From Antedon mediterranea (taxonomy: Eukaryota; Echinodermata; Crinoidea; Comatulida; Antedonidae): DNA of 64,000 nt. The notes below the pieces were generated by a model. That model saw nothing but the letters and a program-made list of their open reading frames with translations, made no database searches and was not told the origin of the DNA. Position 1 is the first letter of the stretch; every line of letters begins with the position of its first letter. Position numbers and translations under genes: made by a program. Shown here one piece after another: positions 1-35,060 of the stretch. The DNA lies in contig NC_092676.1 of NCBI RefSeq assembly GCF_964355755.1, forward strand, positions 1,780,288-1,844,287, written 5' to 3'.

Positions 1-176
1 TTTAACCAATGACAAGCGTTGCGTTACGTTCATGTGTTGCGTCGCTAGTGGGAACTACACTTAAGCGAGTTGACCAATCACAGGTTTTGGATTATTCAAA
101 CGCTTCTCATTGGTCAACACGAGTTGTATTGCGTTATGTTCCTGCCTTTTGTCTCCAGTGGAAACCAAGCGTTTAA
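1..176. mobile_element. Family B palindromic MITE, two abutting copies
   Basis: Two pieces of the family B inverted-repeat element lie side by side. The first (1-63) is the right arm, ending in the CTAGTGGGAAC type terminus. The second (62-176) carries the paired GACCAATCAC and GATTGGTC-like arms and ends in GTGGAAACCAAGC. No gene is seen here. Confidence 0.7.
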
Positions 177-1110
177 TAGTTAACAGTGGGTTTATATAAT
201 AGTAGGCCTAAATGTTAAGCTCCATCGTTCAATACAAATACCTTAAAAGTTAAGTACGGAGTCTTATGTAATTCCTCCATGCTTTAAGTAGATCTACTGC
301 GAATCGCAAATACAACAAATAAATTAAATCTAGAATTATTATAAGCATATAATATATAATATAGAAGTATAATTTCTGCCTCACATACCGACGAATACTG
401 TACATTACACGCACATCAAAGCAATTAATACACGTGGTCAATAATCGAGTGATACAATTTTGTGCTATAGACTCTTTTCAACCAAAAAGTGCATTCAAAT
501 CAGTATTACGATGGATGATTGTTTATAGAACAAAAGAACAACAATGACAAAAGGCGGTGTTAAAATTTAATAACCTCTTAACTTTCATTGTTATTTCAAC
601 TAATTATAAATATAACCTTTACTATACTGCGGAATGATGATTATTTATTAACCATTGACAAACTGAATTTACTTTCTGTATTATCGATTTATTAACATAA
701 TTCATTAATATATTTGTTTTTTTCCATTAATTGTGTCATAACCATTTTCTTGCTAATCATTCAAAGGAATTAGTCATTTTATTTCTATTGTTTAGCCTTA
801 TTGGTGAATCGTCATTATGCACAGTGTGAATTGGATCTTAAGCTTGGTTCCACCATGGAGTAATATTATTACTCCATGGCTCCACTGGGACGAAAGGTAA
901 AAGAGTACGGTAGATAGACTTTGCTTACGTTGGAACAGTGATTCTTCTCGTAAGAAATTGATAGAATAGTATAGTTTTACGTTGCGCCGCTACGTTAAGT
1001 TGCGGCACGTTTTTTTTCTAGTGAGTAACTATATGTGACTTAGTAAATAACAAATGCGCGTCTTATATCACGAACGAATGACGCCAGCCAAACAAGCGCA
1101 ACTTGCTTTA
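177..1110. other. Intergenic, no gene seen
   Basis: AT-rich sequence without a convincing coding region. It contains a short perfect hairpin at 855-881 (12-base arms CCATGGAGTAAT, 3-base loop), flanked at 842-893 by fragments resembling family B ends (AGCTTGGTTCCAC and CCACTGGGA). Confidence 0.5.
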
Positions 1111-1236
1111 TAAAGCTCTGTCACTATCAAACAAAAAATGCGATGTGCCCATATATAGACACGATGACGTCATATCACTACCATATTTGGGCACATAATA
1201 CTTTCTTGTCAAATTGATAGTGTAGACAGAGCATAA
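1111..1236. mobile_element. Family A MITE, copy 1
   Basis: Begins TAAAGCTCTGTCACTATC and ends TGATAGTGTAGACAGAGC, with the family core (GATGTGCCCATATATGGACACGATG-like, then TCATATCACTACCATATTTG). The left terminus has lost several bases. Confidence 0.8.
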
Positions 1237-2159
1237 CACTAGCTATTATTATTATTTATTATTACTACTTTGTTTACCCAGGGTAAGCCCAAACAGTTAA
1301 AAACTGATTTCCATTGGGGCCCTGCATTGACTATAAGTACAATTTCATTAACATCTATATTGGCAATAAGCATATGTATTTCTTATTCTTAAAGCAGCAA
1401 CGGATAAAGCAAATCCTATAAACCCATTCCATTTGAAATGGACTTAGGCTAAGCTTATGCTGGTACAATCTTACAATGCAACATGATCAATAAGACATAC
1501 ACGTTCTCGTCGTCGTCGTACGCGCAATATGCACATTTTTACAAGACATTTTATCTAACTTTCATCGCTTTCTTGATGTCTGTCAAACGTATCATTTCAA
1601 AGCTCAATAAAAAATAATGCATTTCTGTTTTACATATTCGAATCACTGTTTCGTGATTATATTGTTGAAATATTTTCCAATAGCCATCGGTTTTAACCAT
1701 TCAAACTATTATTTACTTTCAACTCCACTCCCTAAGCCTCAAATGAGACTTAGTTTATAAGCACGATAAATTATAAAAAAAGTTTATCCATCCTGTAAGT
1801 TACTCGCTGTTGAAGCGTATGAAATAAAATATATATTCAACAGCAACATTTCCATGGTCTAATCTTGATATTTTAACTGCCTTTCTTTAGGAGTAACTAC
1901 ATCATACAGTTTAGCTACTATTGAATCAGATATTTGTTGTGTACATGGAGTTAAGCTGGGCACGGAAGAAATAACTTTTGTCATAACGTCACATTCAATT
2001 AATGGGAATCAAAACGAAATCAAATCCACTACGATCTCCCGTTGGTTTTAGAAGTTACACATCAGTTAAGATAAAGCTAGTTAATATTGTACTCTGTTCA
2101 TTTTTCCAGTACAATTAATAGAGGCCCAATAAATACTTTGTTTGGCTGTTCTATTAAAG
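1237..2159. other. Intergenic, no gene seen
   Basis: AT-rich sequence; no exon-like reading frame, RNA gene or tandem array is apparent. Confidence 0.4.
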
Positions 2160-2430
2160 TCAGTTTGACCACCACGATGGATCATTGAAACTGTCGCATA
2201 TGATTGGTTCCCACTAGATACGCAACCTAAGGACGTAAGCACAACCAATCACACACGATGGATTATTCGAACTGTCACTTGTCATTGGTCAACGTGCTTG
2301 CGTTGCGCTTACGTCATTGTTGCGTTCAACCATGCGTGGGAACTCAAGCTTTATGCTTTGTGAAATCACTTGCGTTGCGTTTACGTCGTGCGTTACGTTA
2401 CGTTACGTTTTACTGGGAACCAAGCTTTAA
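2160..2430. mobile_element. Family B MITE cluster
   Basis: Two overlapping family B copies. GGTTCCCACTAG at 2206-2217 opens one copy and TACTGGGAACCAAGCTTTA at about 2411-2429 closes the other, with GACC/GGTC CAAT-containing arms between. The reading frame through it is an artefact of the repeat. Confidence 0.75.
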
Positions 2431-2606
2431 TTCCTGTCGTAATTGTTGGATTATATTAATTATTAATATTTTATGACGATATAAAAATATTCAATGTAAG
2501 AACAATCTCTCATTTGAATTCTTTTGGTCGGAATTTTGGTTTGATGTATTGATCAGAAACGCGTTCAACACGATCTCAACGCTTTCGGTTTGCTTTTGTC
2601 ATAATT

Positions 2607-2744
2607 GCGTTGTTCTTTCTACACTTTATGTGACAAAAAATGTGCTGTGCCTATATATGGACATGATGATGTCATATCACTACCATTATCTGGGCACATC
2701 AAACTTATTTTGTCAAACTAGTTTGATAGTGTACACAGAGCTTT
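2607..2744. mobile_element. Family A MITE, copy 2
   Basis: Left end degraded (TTTCTACACTTTATGTGAC). The core and right end GATAGTGTACACAGAGCTTTA are intact. Confidence 0.75.
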
Positions 2745-3215
2745 AGATTGGAATTTATTTATATGGTTTAACTGTCGGTTTTAGTTTTTCTGCAAACAGC
2801 GTATAGATTAGTTCAAAAAGTCATGCCTGGCGAGACTACTGTTAACTTATACGTCATCAATACTCACTTAATGCTAGGCTACAATACCGTCATTATATTT
2901 AGATCATCCTTCATTACCATCTGTAAATTGGGTAGCGAAACATCGAGTAAGACATTGCCAACGGCTGGCTGCCTCACTTCGCTACTGCTCTAATAATACT
3001 ATATGTTACTATGATTCGTCATCGGTTAAAAGATTATAGCTTGTAGCTAGCTTTTTCAATCAATTATATCGATTGCAGTTAATGCCATTTAAAAAAAAAT
3101 GATTTTATTAATTTAATTGTATAATGTACTTTGTGCATGCGTAAGGATCAGGTTTGATCATGCTTTCATTACCTTAAGGCTGCTGGCCGTGTTTGCAATA
3201 GTCGCCGTATCACAT

Positions 3216-3809
3216 TTAAAGCTTGGTTCCCACTAGAGACGCAACGTAACGCAACCTACGCAACGTGAGAAAATGCCCTTCCAATCATTGTGTTTGCCTC
3301 CCTCTCAATCAAACCTGCGATTTTTGCAGCACTGTTGCTGCATCGCAGGTTTGATTTCACGCAGGCGGGGGAAAACACATTTATTAAAAGGGCATTTGCT
3401 TAAGCGTGGTTCCCACTAGCGACGCAACATATAGCGTGGTTCCCACTAGCGACGCAACACAAGGACGTAACGCAACGCAAGTGAATTGACCAATCACAAG
3501 CAATGGCTTATTCGCTTGTGATTGCTAACTGTCTATAATTTCGCTTGTCATTAGTTAAAACGCTTACGTTGCGTTTACGTCCTTGCGTTACGTTTTAGTG
3601 GGAACCAAGCTTTAGGACGTAACGCAACGCAAGTGAATTGACCAATCACTAGCGATGGCTTATTCGCTTGTGATTGCTAACTGTCTATAACTTCGCTTGT
3701 CATTGGTTAAAACGCTTGCGTTGCGTTTACGTCCTTGCGATACGTTCTAGTGGGCTTTACGTTGCGTAGATTGCGTTACGTTGCATCGCTAGTGGGAACC
3801 AAGCTTTAG
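3216..3809. mobile_element. Family B MITE cluster with nested hairpin
   Basis: At least three family B copies in a row: termini at 3216-3240, 3401-3430, 3431-3614 and 3615-3809. The first is interrupted by a separate nested hairpin (about 3271-3397), described under findings. The copies at 3431-3614 and 3615-3809 are near-identical through their central 110 bases, so this is recent duplication or repeated insertion. Confidence 0.75.
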
Positions 3810-26159
<22,350 letters not shown>

Positions 26160-28785
26160 TAACGGACCTGTTTTATATCCAGATGTTACTTCTAATGGAA
26201 ACGAGGTACTTCATGTACATCAGTTACTAATTCATTGTAGGCCTACGCGCAAAGCAAGTGTTTTGACCAATCAAAGGTGTGGTTTGGTCCAATTAATTGC
26301 GTGTGCATCCGAGTTGGAATCTTTAAAAGGCAAACTTGTAAAACATTTGTATCTATGCTGAATGTTATTGTTAGCTTTTTGGGTCAATAATGTCGAGTAA
26401 TTACGTCATTAATTGTTTAAACTTTTGTTTTTTGAATGTTTCATGTTCTTTATCGTGAACCAAAACTGCCAAGATGTACGTACCCCGCGCATGCGTAGTG
26501 GTAATGTTAAAATGGTGACGTTTTGTAAATGTCAATAGTGTAGCCTACTGTGCAAAACGCGTTTCTGTATTCCATTGTATGTAAATGAAATTACTAAAAA
26601 ACATGTTATACCGTATGTGTCAAATTGTATTGCATTTGATAACACATAGTTGAATAAATTAAATCTGCATAATTAATGATTATGACGGCTATAGTTTAAG
26701 TTTACAAAAAGAGTGAATCTGTCTATTTGTAAACTGGTATAGAGTACGTTTATGATGATATAATGGCAAGTGATTAATATTTATATTTAAAAAAATGACA
26801 AGCTGATGATGATAATGATGATGTTGACTATGATATTGATGACTGACGTTGGAATACTGACACTGCTACTGATGACGACATAATAATAATTTATTTTAAA
26901 AAGTTACATCACGATAATAATAATAATAATAACAGGAATAATATTATACCATTTTTATGATGTCATAACCATGACGTAATCATCATTTTGATGATTGACG
27001 TAATCATAAATAATACATAAACTGTATTTTTTATAGTATCACCTGCTGCTACGTTCATTGTGCCACAATATAATAATTATAAAATATGATCCGTATCCTT
27101 CGTAGCTTAAGTGTTGTATATCTGTATATATAAATACTGTATACTGAAACTAAGTTAAAAAATGACAATTAAATAATATTATGTTTGTTTATTGATATTT
27201 TAAATTATTACAGTACTCACACAGATGATTGAGTTATGTTGTTTTAATGTATTCATTTTTCAATATACCGAGGACGGTAAAGCAATCTATCATATTATTT
27301 TATCAATAATGTTTATAAATCAATTACAAATATTAATAATGTTATATGTCATATAAATAAACTCACGGCCTACTGTATTATTTCTTTATTTACCAGTATC
27401 AACTAAAACTAATTTCACAATTCCTTGAAATCTATTTTTTTTTACCGTGTAAGGTGTAACATATTTATTAGTTCTTAGGGGATAAACCTAGGTGTCTACT
27501 CTATGATTCTGTTGTTACAACCTGCGTATTAAACACTGTAATGTTTGCACTGTCAAATATCATGGGCTAATATTAGGCATGTATATTTTATAAAAGATCG
27601 CATGTGTTCAATTATTTTGTCGCATGAATTATTATAAAATTTATGTTGCGTGAAAATACTGCAGCATCCAATCATATTGTTTTGCTGATGACTGTTGTTT
27701 ATGAAAAAATAAAAATAAAAATACATATTAATTTGAAAAACCCATTATTCATTCTGAGAGATGAATTTGATTGTAAATTCGAACTCATAGGCCAAGTATA
27801 ATTCGTAGAGCTACCGCGATATTATTGTTGTTCATTCATTTATTCATTAATTTTAAAAAATAAACAATTCACAGGAATATATAAATACAAAATTAATAGA
27901 CATGATATATAAAAGTCAAACAAATGTATTTTCATGTTTTCTGGTAATTTTTGTACGGTTAAATGCGCATGCGCAATATTTACCCTCGTTGGGAGCAACA
28001 TTAACTGGTAGGCCTTCGGCATTTTATGTCCTAATTCAGTTTTTGGTCTTTACGCAACGATTTTAGCAATAATAAAATATAAATTACACAATTTAGCTAC
28101 GTAAAAAAGAATAATTGATTCTGATTTTGTTTTATTAGCCTAGAAATCGACAATCAGAAATAATTATTATTAATGTTTTACGTCATGCCGTGGGTGGGTG
28201 TCTTGATAAAATAGCCATGAGCCATATTCCTAATAATATATATCATATATAATATATATTACAAAAGTCGTCAAATGCAATATTATTAAAAATAGAATAA
28301 TTCTGAATTTTTACAATATTTATCACTTGAACGTTAAAAAAATGAATCCTGACCATAAAAGAAAGATACGACACACGACGAATTTTGAAATACAGTTTGT
28401 TTGATTGATTGATTGGAATATTCATTTATAAAATTATAATTAGGCCCTATCATAGGGCCTAATTATAATTTTAGGCTATGCTATCTATAGTGTCTTCATT
28501 TGTGATAATTGACTTGAGGGGACGGGTTGCTTTATATCATATAATTAATATAGGCCTACACGCGATCAAATAATTTAACAATGTTTTTTAAAGTGTATAG
28601 TTTTCTAAGGATTTTTTAGGACAAGTAACGACGTTATAATTATTTATTACCTCTTTGGACAGACCTAGGCCTAATTAAAAATGTTTAAAAAAACACACAT
28701 CACAGAGTTTGCATTCATTTTTCAGTACAGTGGCGTTAGTGTTGATTGATGGTGTGGCGGTAACACACACACACGGCGGATAGAC
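26160..28785. other. Receptor 3' UTR and intergenic stretch
   Basis: No further exon is visible. A degraded family B piece lies at 26236-26324 (GACCAATCAAAGGTGTGG). The first AATAAA after the stop is at 26653-26658 and could be the polyadenylation signal. ATG/GAT-rich short repeats lie at about 26805-26930. Confidence 0.5.
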
Positions 28786-28804
28786 AATTATGAATTGCGC
28801 CCTC
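28786..28804 (+). promoter_or_regulatory. 19-bp motif at NUP43 5' end, shared with HTATSF1
   Basis: AATTATGAATTGCGCCCTC ends 27 bases before the NUP43 ATG. The identical 19 bases occur in the same orientation relative to the HTATSF1 gene (46183-46201, minus strand). Position suggests a core promoter or 5' UTR element; function is inferred. Confidence 0.5.
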
Positions 28805-28831
28805 ACGCGTATGGTATTATAAACTCGAAAA

Positions 28832-31547
28832 ATGGCCGCGAAGATCGGAGTCAAGTTTATCTCGAAGAAAGTGAGTAAAACACGATGGCAACCGGAAACA
28901 TTTCAAAATGATAATGATATTTTTGCTACAGGCTCATGGGACAATAATGTAAGTATATCAATACAACCATCGTTAGTGTTGTTTATGAGTAATATTACAA
29001 TAATAGGTCTAGGCCTACCTCCGTTTGGTCACGTTTGCATGAACATCCCTCGCTGCTGGCCTGCCTTCCCCTTTCTCCTCTAGTAGGCTAGTTCCGATCG
29101 ATGTAGCCTAGGTAGGCCTCCTAGTCCTTGATGCTGGGCTTGCATATATCACAATATTAGTTGATGGTAGCTTTGCAAAAAAGTCAGTAATAATTATATT
29201 GATGGTATATAAGAATCAAGATGTTCTTGAAACTTATTAAATCACTCACACGTCACACAGAGTGACAGTCTACGTACTAATCGGATCGTCTGCTCTCCTC
29301 CTAGGATTCTCAGGACGCGCACCGGAAGGACGGACTTACGCGCAACGCAAGTCATTTTAACCAATAGCAAACGAAGTTGCTTGTGATTGGTCAATACTTT
29401 CTAGTCTCTAAACCACAAGAGTTAAGTTACTTCTTAAGAATCTTTTGACATATATTATGGTCTGTCTACAGGTAAATGAAATAGAAGTTTGGAGTTTACC
29501 TAAGATGTCCCATTTAACAACAGAGGTTGCAGATCCTGAATACGTGTGTGGCTGTGATCATATTGGGGATGTAACTGAACTAAAGGTACTATAAATTGTT
29601 TTTTATTTTTATCACCATAATGAGAATGAGGGAGACATTTGAACTGTGCATCTGTTCCCATCAATATGATTCTATATAACATTTAATTCAATTCCTTCAT
29701 TATTTTAATTTAATAGCTTTATTTTTGTGGTATATTTCAGTTTGTTGGTGCTAACAGGTTACTGGCATCGTCTTCGACAGGAAGTGTAACTTTGTATCAG
29801 CTACAGACCAGGTCAAAGGTGAATAAAACAAGTATTCATATTATTTTAGATTGTATTATAATTATGCATTGACTCCAAAATAATAGGATTATTATGGATA
29901 ATTATCTTGTGCAAAATGTGTTGTGCGTATATACAGACACGATGACATCAAATCACTACCATATTTGAGCATATCACCACCATATTTGGACATTATTCTG
30001 TCACATAAAGTTTGATAAACAGAGCTTAATGAATAAAATATTTACTACTTTAAATATTATAGACACTAACACTAGATCAACGCTGGGAAAAGCTGCACAC
30101 ACTGTGCGGTAAAGGCAGTGCATGTACAAGTATTGTTGTAAATGGTAGTGATTTTATCACAACTGGTGAAGATGGGAGTTTAAAGGTGTTAAGAATGGGT
30201 CAGCAGGAACCAGTAAGGTCTATGGGTAAGTAATAAACTTAGTAAAAAACTTAAGTAGCAAACTTAAGAACAAACTTAAGTAACTTAACCCAAAAGTAAA
30301 AAACTTATTTATATATGAAATTCACTGTATCACTGCCATAATGCAATTGGTACACCTTAAATACAAGCTTACAAACTTGTGTATTTCTACTCAGATTGCG
30401 CTGATAGTTGCTGTATAAATGCTGCCGTACAAGTAAAAAATCATGAGATTGTAACGGCCAACAGTAGAGGGCAGTTGAAGCAGTGGGACCTCCGACAGCC
30501 TGGTAATCAACCAGTCAATATATTCCTACTGTAAGTATGCCCTCTATGGACAGAACAATCTATAAAGCTCTGTCTACACTATCAAACTTTGTGATAAAAA
30601 AGTGTGATGTGCCCAAATATGGTAGTAATATGAAATCATAGTGTCCATATATGGGCATATATAGCTTAAAACAATGTACATTTTATCCATAAGTAAACTC
30701 TTTAATTATAATATAATATTGTGTTTTGATTGTTTTAGGACAGGTGAACAGTCCGGTCTGGTGTCTGTGGACAGGCATCCAAGCCAGGCCCATGTAGTCG
30801 CAGCAGGGGGTGAGGATGGCTGCCTTAATGTATGGGATCTAAGACAACAAAAATATCCTGCGACATTATTCACATCACATGATGGACCAGGTGTGTTAAT
30901 TTGCATATTAGTTAATTTTCTGTAAAACAACCCAGGCAACAACCAATTTTAATTTTTCACAAACAGGATTAAACAAAGTATGCTGTAAAGGTTTATGATA
31001 GTGTAAAGCTTTGTCTACACTATCAAACTAGTTTGACCAAAAATGTGTAATGTGCCCAAATATGGAAGTGATATATACGGTATAAATATGGTAATGAAGT
31101 CACATCATATATAGGCTCATCACATTTTTTTGTCACATGAAGTTTGACAGAGCTTTAGATCAGAATATTAAAAAAATGTATATTTTGAAAATGTGCGGTT
31201 TATTTTTCACAGTATGGGACGTTTGTTTCCACCAATCAAGTCCTGATCATCTATTCACCTGTTCCAATGACGGATCTCTTCTCCACTGGGATAACTCTTC
31301 CACAAGTCTTCATTCTTCATCAATCCTAGCGTCACATGGACTACCAGAGCACCCACCACACACAGAAAGGAGTTCTGTGTCATGCTCCTGGTTATCTGGC
31401 GAGACGGGACAATCCGATGTTCAAATCAACTCGTTACTGCCCCCAAGCACAATGTCTATAAACTGTTTTGATATCTTAGGACAGAATATTGTGTGTGGGA
31501 CAGACGGTGAAGCAGTCTATTTTCTTTATGGAATAAATACCAGATAA
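28832..31547 (+). CDS. NUP43: Nucleoporin Nup43, WD40 subunit of the Y complex
   Basis: Scaffold nucleoporin of the Nup107-160 (Y) complex, which builds the nuclear pore and in vertebrates also acts at kinetochores. Exons: 28832-28948, 29472-29585, 29741-29818, 30063-30225, 30395-30530, 30739-30890, 31213-31547. Total 1095 nt, 364 aa (human 380); all GT-AG with matching phases. The ATG at 28832 gives KFISKKVSKTRW and IFATGSWDNN, aligning with the human N-terminus. WD repeats are visible: IEVWSL, TTGEDGSLKVL, GQLKQWDLRQ, VVAAGGEDGCLNVWDLRQ, HLFTCSNDGSLLHWD. The C-terminus keeps CGTDGEAVYF. Introns 3, 5 and 6 each carry a family A MITE close to an exon. Identification is secure. Confidence 0.95.
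29310..29412. mobile_element. Family B MITE fragment in NUP43 intron 1
   Basis: ACGGACTTACGCGCAACGC, TTTTAACCAATAGCAAACG and TTGTGATTGGTCAATAC are recognisable; the ends are degraded. Confidence 0.55.
29908..30029. mobile_element. Family A MITE, copy 7
   Basis: The left terminus is missing; the core and right end TTTGATAAACAGAGCTTA are present. It lies in NUP43 intron 3 and ends 33 bases before exon 4. Confidence 0.7.
30562..30668. mobile_element. Family A MITE, copy 8
   Basis: An intact left end (TAAAGCTCTGTCTACACTATC), 32 bases past the NUP43 exon 5 donor. The right end is eroded. Confidence 0.75.
31004..31159. mobile_element. Family A MITE, copy 9
   Basis: Lies in NUP43 intron 6 and ends 53 bases before exon 7. 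It starts TAAAGCTTTGTCTACACTATC and ends AGTTTGACAGAGCTTTAG. Confidence 0.8.
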
Positions 31548-31577
31548 ATATGATGGATTACATTGACACGCATGGAT

Positions 31578-31927
31578 GACATCAACCTTTATTTGAATAA
31601 TGTACCCACCGAAATAAGTGCAAATATATTATTTCTCTTGTTAAACATACAAAAGTTGGTAGGTGACTCATACTGTACAAAAGTCGACCGGTTACTAAAC
31701 AAATCGGACCATTGCAATGATAAATAAAAGTTTAACTAGGTTCTGAGATCAGATGACTCAACATCAACCCTCATTTACATAATGTACACACTGAAATAAA
31801 TGCGAATATATTATTTCTCATGTTAAACACAAATAAAAAAGGTTGTGTTGTACAGACGTCCCCCAGTTACTAAACAAAACGGACCATTGCAATGATAAAT
31901 AAAAGTTTAACTAGGTTCTGAGGTCAA
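31578..31927 (+). repeat. Tandem duplication of the NUP43 3' end with two AATAAA signals
   Basis: Two diverged copies of about 175 bases (31578-31753 and 31756-31927). They share ATCAACC, AATGTAC, ATATATTATTTCTC and a nearly identical block beginning CGGACCATTGCAATGATAAA. Each copy brings its own AATAAA (31723-31728 and 31898-31903), so both could serve as polyadenylation sites. Confidence 0.8.
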
Positions 31928-32040
31928 CAAGATAAACAGGAACAATTTTAAAAACTTACCTTGGTTATTGTTGAAAACTGCTGAAAGAAATTTTGTATGA
32001 ATAAAATGGTTTATATAGTATGTTGTAATGTATTCTAGTT

Positions 32041-32121
32041 TAGTCAATGCATGGACCTATTACAAGTCATTGTACCCCTTTAGTCAATGCATGGACCTAT
32101 TACAGGTCATTGTACCCCTTT
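32041..32121. repeat. 42-bp direct tandem duplication
   Basis: The unit starting TTTAGTCAATGCATGGACC and running through TCATTGTACCCC occurs twice in immediate succession, with one or two differences. Confidence 0.85.
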
Positions 32122-33256
32122 TCACCATACACTTTGTATTTCGTTACATTGTATATTTCACGCAACGTCCGTAAAATACAATGATCGTTTGCTCTTTTGA
32201 CGTTGAAATAAATAAAAAACATTTGAAACGTTAGAAACATAACCGTCACTATATACTCCCCTATGATTGAACTGAAGCTTACGCAAATACACACATGCCT
32301 TATAAAGACGACAATCGTATTTTTTAAAAAATACATGGGTACACGCTACGGTTTACTGATAAATTGAGGGTCCTTCCAGATGTACAAAAGGGTCTAACCA
32401 CCAAGTAAGTAAGTAAGCCTCCTGCATGGTGAATCTACAATTATAAAATCATCACCAACCCTATCTCAATAGTGAGTGGTGGGGGTGGGGGACGGGTGGT
32501 AGTAAAATACGTTAGAGGTGGATGCCATTTTCTAGGCTTTCAAACGGAACATCTGCATTTTCGAAGAAGTAGTGTATAATGCCAACTTTACTTTATATCA
32601 AATGGGTTAGAAACGGAGGGTGAAAAAGCAAAAAAAAAATTCATTTTTGTTACACAACCATATTTTGGTAATAATATTTTAATTGATAATAATTTAAGTT
32701 ACTTAATACATCAATGTATATTTTAACCGTTTATTGATCCCACATAATACTTGTGTTTTGTTCAACAATTTGTAGACATCCATCATCACATTGTGCTTTT
32801 TGTTTGCCTGCACATTCCAATCGTATCTCGTATGCTTTCATCAATTTTCAATCATCATTAAACAAAAATCACAATTCCTTTCCTTGTAACCAAAAATTCC
32901 TTAACAAACATCGCCGTATCGGTTTAAAATTCACCGAATAGTAAAAACACATCTTTTCATTTCGGAACAAACAACGACTCTTGCAATAATACAGTAATTA
33001 TCACAATTAAAGGAGAATAAATATTTTAATAGTTTTATTTATATTCCAATTTGCTTGTTTTGTGTTTTTTGCTTGTACATAAATACCGTACATACAATAA
33101 ATGTGGCAAACCGCTCATGCGTGTAGCATTCCTGAAGGTTGACGCACTCCTGTGAACTCTACATCACCGACTGCCGTGTATACACGTACCTTTTACCATC
33201 TAATCAGCAATAATTTATATACCCGTTCTCATAAAAAATTGTATTTATGTAAACCA
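32122..33256. other. Intergenic between convergent NUP43 and VGLL
   Basis: No coding region is apparent. On the minus strand an AATAAA lies at about 33036-33041; it would fit the end of a VGLL transcript that uses the alternative last exon at 33257-33315. Confidence 0.4.
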
Positions 33257-33315
33257 TCAAAACCAGAATGGATCTTTACTTGAATCTTGATTATCTGTCA
33301 TTGAGGTAGCTGTAG
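33257..33315 (-). CDS. Candidate alternative last exon of the VGLL gene
   Basis: On the minus strand a pyrimidine-rich TTTTTCATTTTCTAG acceptor is followed by 59 bases. In the phase set by a strong donor in VGLL exon 3 (GGTAAGAA, exon end 35256), these encode 18 residues ending KDPFWF and a stop. With this exon the protein would be 275 aa. The splice signals are good, but I cannot match the peptide to a known VGLL tail, so this remains a hypothesis. Confidence 0.35.
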
Positions 33316-33527
33316 CTAGAAAATGAAAAATAAGTTTTTAAATTTAGTTATATGCTAATTTTTCTTACAGTATTTTATGATTATAAAAACATCAACCTAG
33401 TCAGAAAATTATTATAGAACTAAAAAGACATTGTATCTATAACAAACTGTGATTTTTATTGTATTTAGTTATGGCCGTAGGAATAGATTATCGTACCGTA
33501 AGTATACAAAATAGCTTATTAAATCGA

Positions 33528-33972
33528 TTAAACTTGGTTCACATTCCAAAGCTTGGTTCCCACTAGCGACGCAATTCTCAAGGACGTAACGCAACGTAAT
33601 GCGTGGTTCCCACTGGCGACGCAACACAAAGACCTAACGCAACGCAAGTGAATTGACCAATCACAAGCGATGGCTTATTCGCTTGTGATTGGTTAACACG
33701 CTTGCGTTGCGTTTACGTCCTTGCGTTACGTTCTAGTGGGAACCAAGCTTAAGTGATTTGACAGATCACAAGCGATGGATTATTAATTCGAACAGTGGCT
33801 TTGCGCCTACGTCCTTGCGTTGCGTTCTAGTGGGAACACAATTTAGGACGTATATGTAACGCAAGCGAGATGACCAATGACAAGCAACGAATAATCTATT
33901 GCTTGCGATTGATTATTTGCGTTGCGCGTACGTCCTTGCGTTGCGTGGTTGTGGGAGGAAACAAGCGTTAAG
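33528..33972. mobile_element. Family B MITE cluster
   Basis: Three or more copies end to end: a terminus at 33548, a good copy at about 33600-33752, a shortened copy at 33753-33845 and another at 33843-33972. It lies inside the VGLL transcription unit if the distal last exon is used. Confidence 0.75.
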
Positions 33973-34229
33973 AGCAGCAATCGAGGCACCGTAAATCGTC
34001 TGCAACGCAGTATTGCGTCGCCGAGAAACAAAGCACATCATAATTAATATGTACAATCATGTTATACAATGTTCATATAACATAATCATGTTATTAAAGT
34101 ACATATAAACTCCGTTGTTTAAAATGATAACAATGGCAATAAAAAATTATCACTTTTAGGTTTAAGTTTTAAACTGATAATGAACAAACTGTATGCCTAC
34201 ATGTACTATACACTCCGCTCTTCCTTTTC

Positions 34230-34453
34230 TTAAAGATATATTGTCCCCCTAAATCATTTTTTTTCTAAATTTTTGTTGAACAAAAATCGGAAAAAAAAAA
34301 TTTACCTAAAAAGAATGTTTTTTTGTTAAAATTATCCGTTTCGTTTGTCTTTTTATAAGTGAATTAACTTTATTAAAATTGCAAAATGGCCTATTTAAAG
34401 TCTGACTTTTTTAATCTTCATTTTTCATGTTTTTGAGGGACAACACATCTTTA
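34230..34453. mobile_element. Family C MITE, copy 1
   Basis: Starts TTAAAGATATATTGTCCCCC and ends GAGGGACAACACATCTTTAA, an inverted pair. The core has TTTTTATAAGTGAATTAAC and AATGGCCTATTTAAAGTC, shared with the other copies. Confidence 0.8.
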
Positions 34454-34917
34454 AAAATCGATATTACAGTACTTGCAATATACACACGCACACACATTTT
34501 TTGTTGTTTTTATGAAAATAACGTCATTAGGTCGTCAACCATATGAAGGTACAGTATAATTATGTATAATCATGTGATTAATGGCCCAAGTTCAAAATGT
34601 AATTAGACCAAACCGTAAAATAGTCTCTGAAATCCATGATTAATCGGAGTTGCAATATGAACAAACTAAGTACCGGTACTGAGTGGGATGGAATCAGATC
34701 AGTCCATCTAATTATTACCGCGTCGATGCAAGTTTACGCGGACGCGGACTCTACTCTCATTCATGGAATTCCAACAGCAATCCGAAACCCTGAAATATAA
34801 TTAGCTATCCAGGTGAAAGCAACATAAATTAAGCTAGAGTTACTAAAAAACAAATTAGCAAACTATTTCATAAAATGTAATGGGTTGGAAGTCGGTGTTA
34901 ATAAATGAGAAGAGTTG

Positions 34918-35060
34918 ATGTGGTGCGCGTTGGTTAATGGTGCGCGTTGGTTAATGGTGCGCGTTGGTAATGGTGGGTGTCGGCAACGAGTGCGTGTCGG
35001 CAACGAGTGCGTGTCGGCAACGGGTGCGTGTCGGTAGTGGTGCGTGTCGGTAGTGATGGG
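34918..35060. repeat. Minisatellite, GTGCGTGTCGGCAACGA units
   Basis: About eight units of 17-19 bases that change along the array, from GTGCGCGTTGGTTAATG through GTGCGTGTCGGCAACGA to GTGCGTGTCGGTAGTG. The His/Thr-rich minus-strand frame through it is a repeat artefact. Confidence 0.85.
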
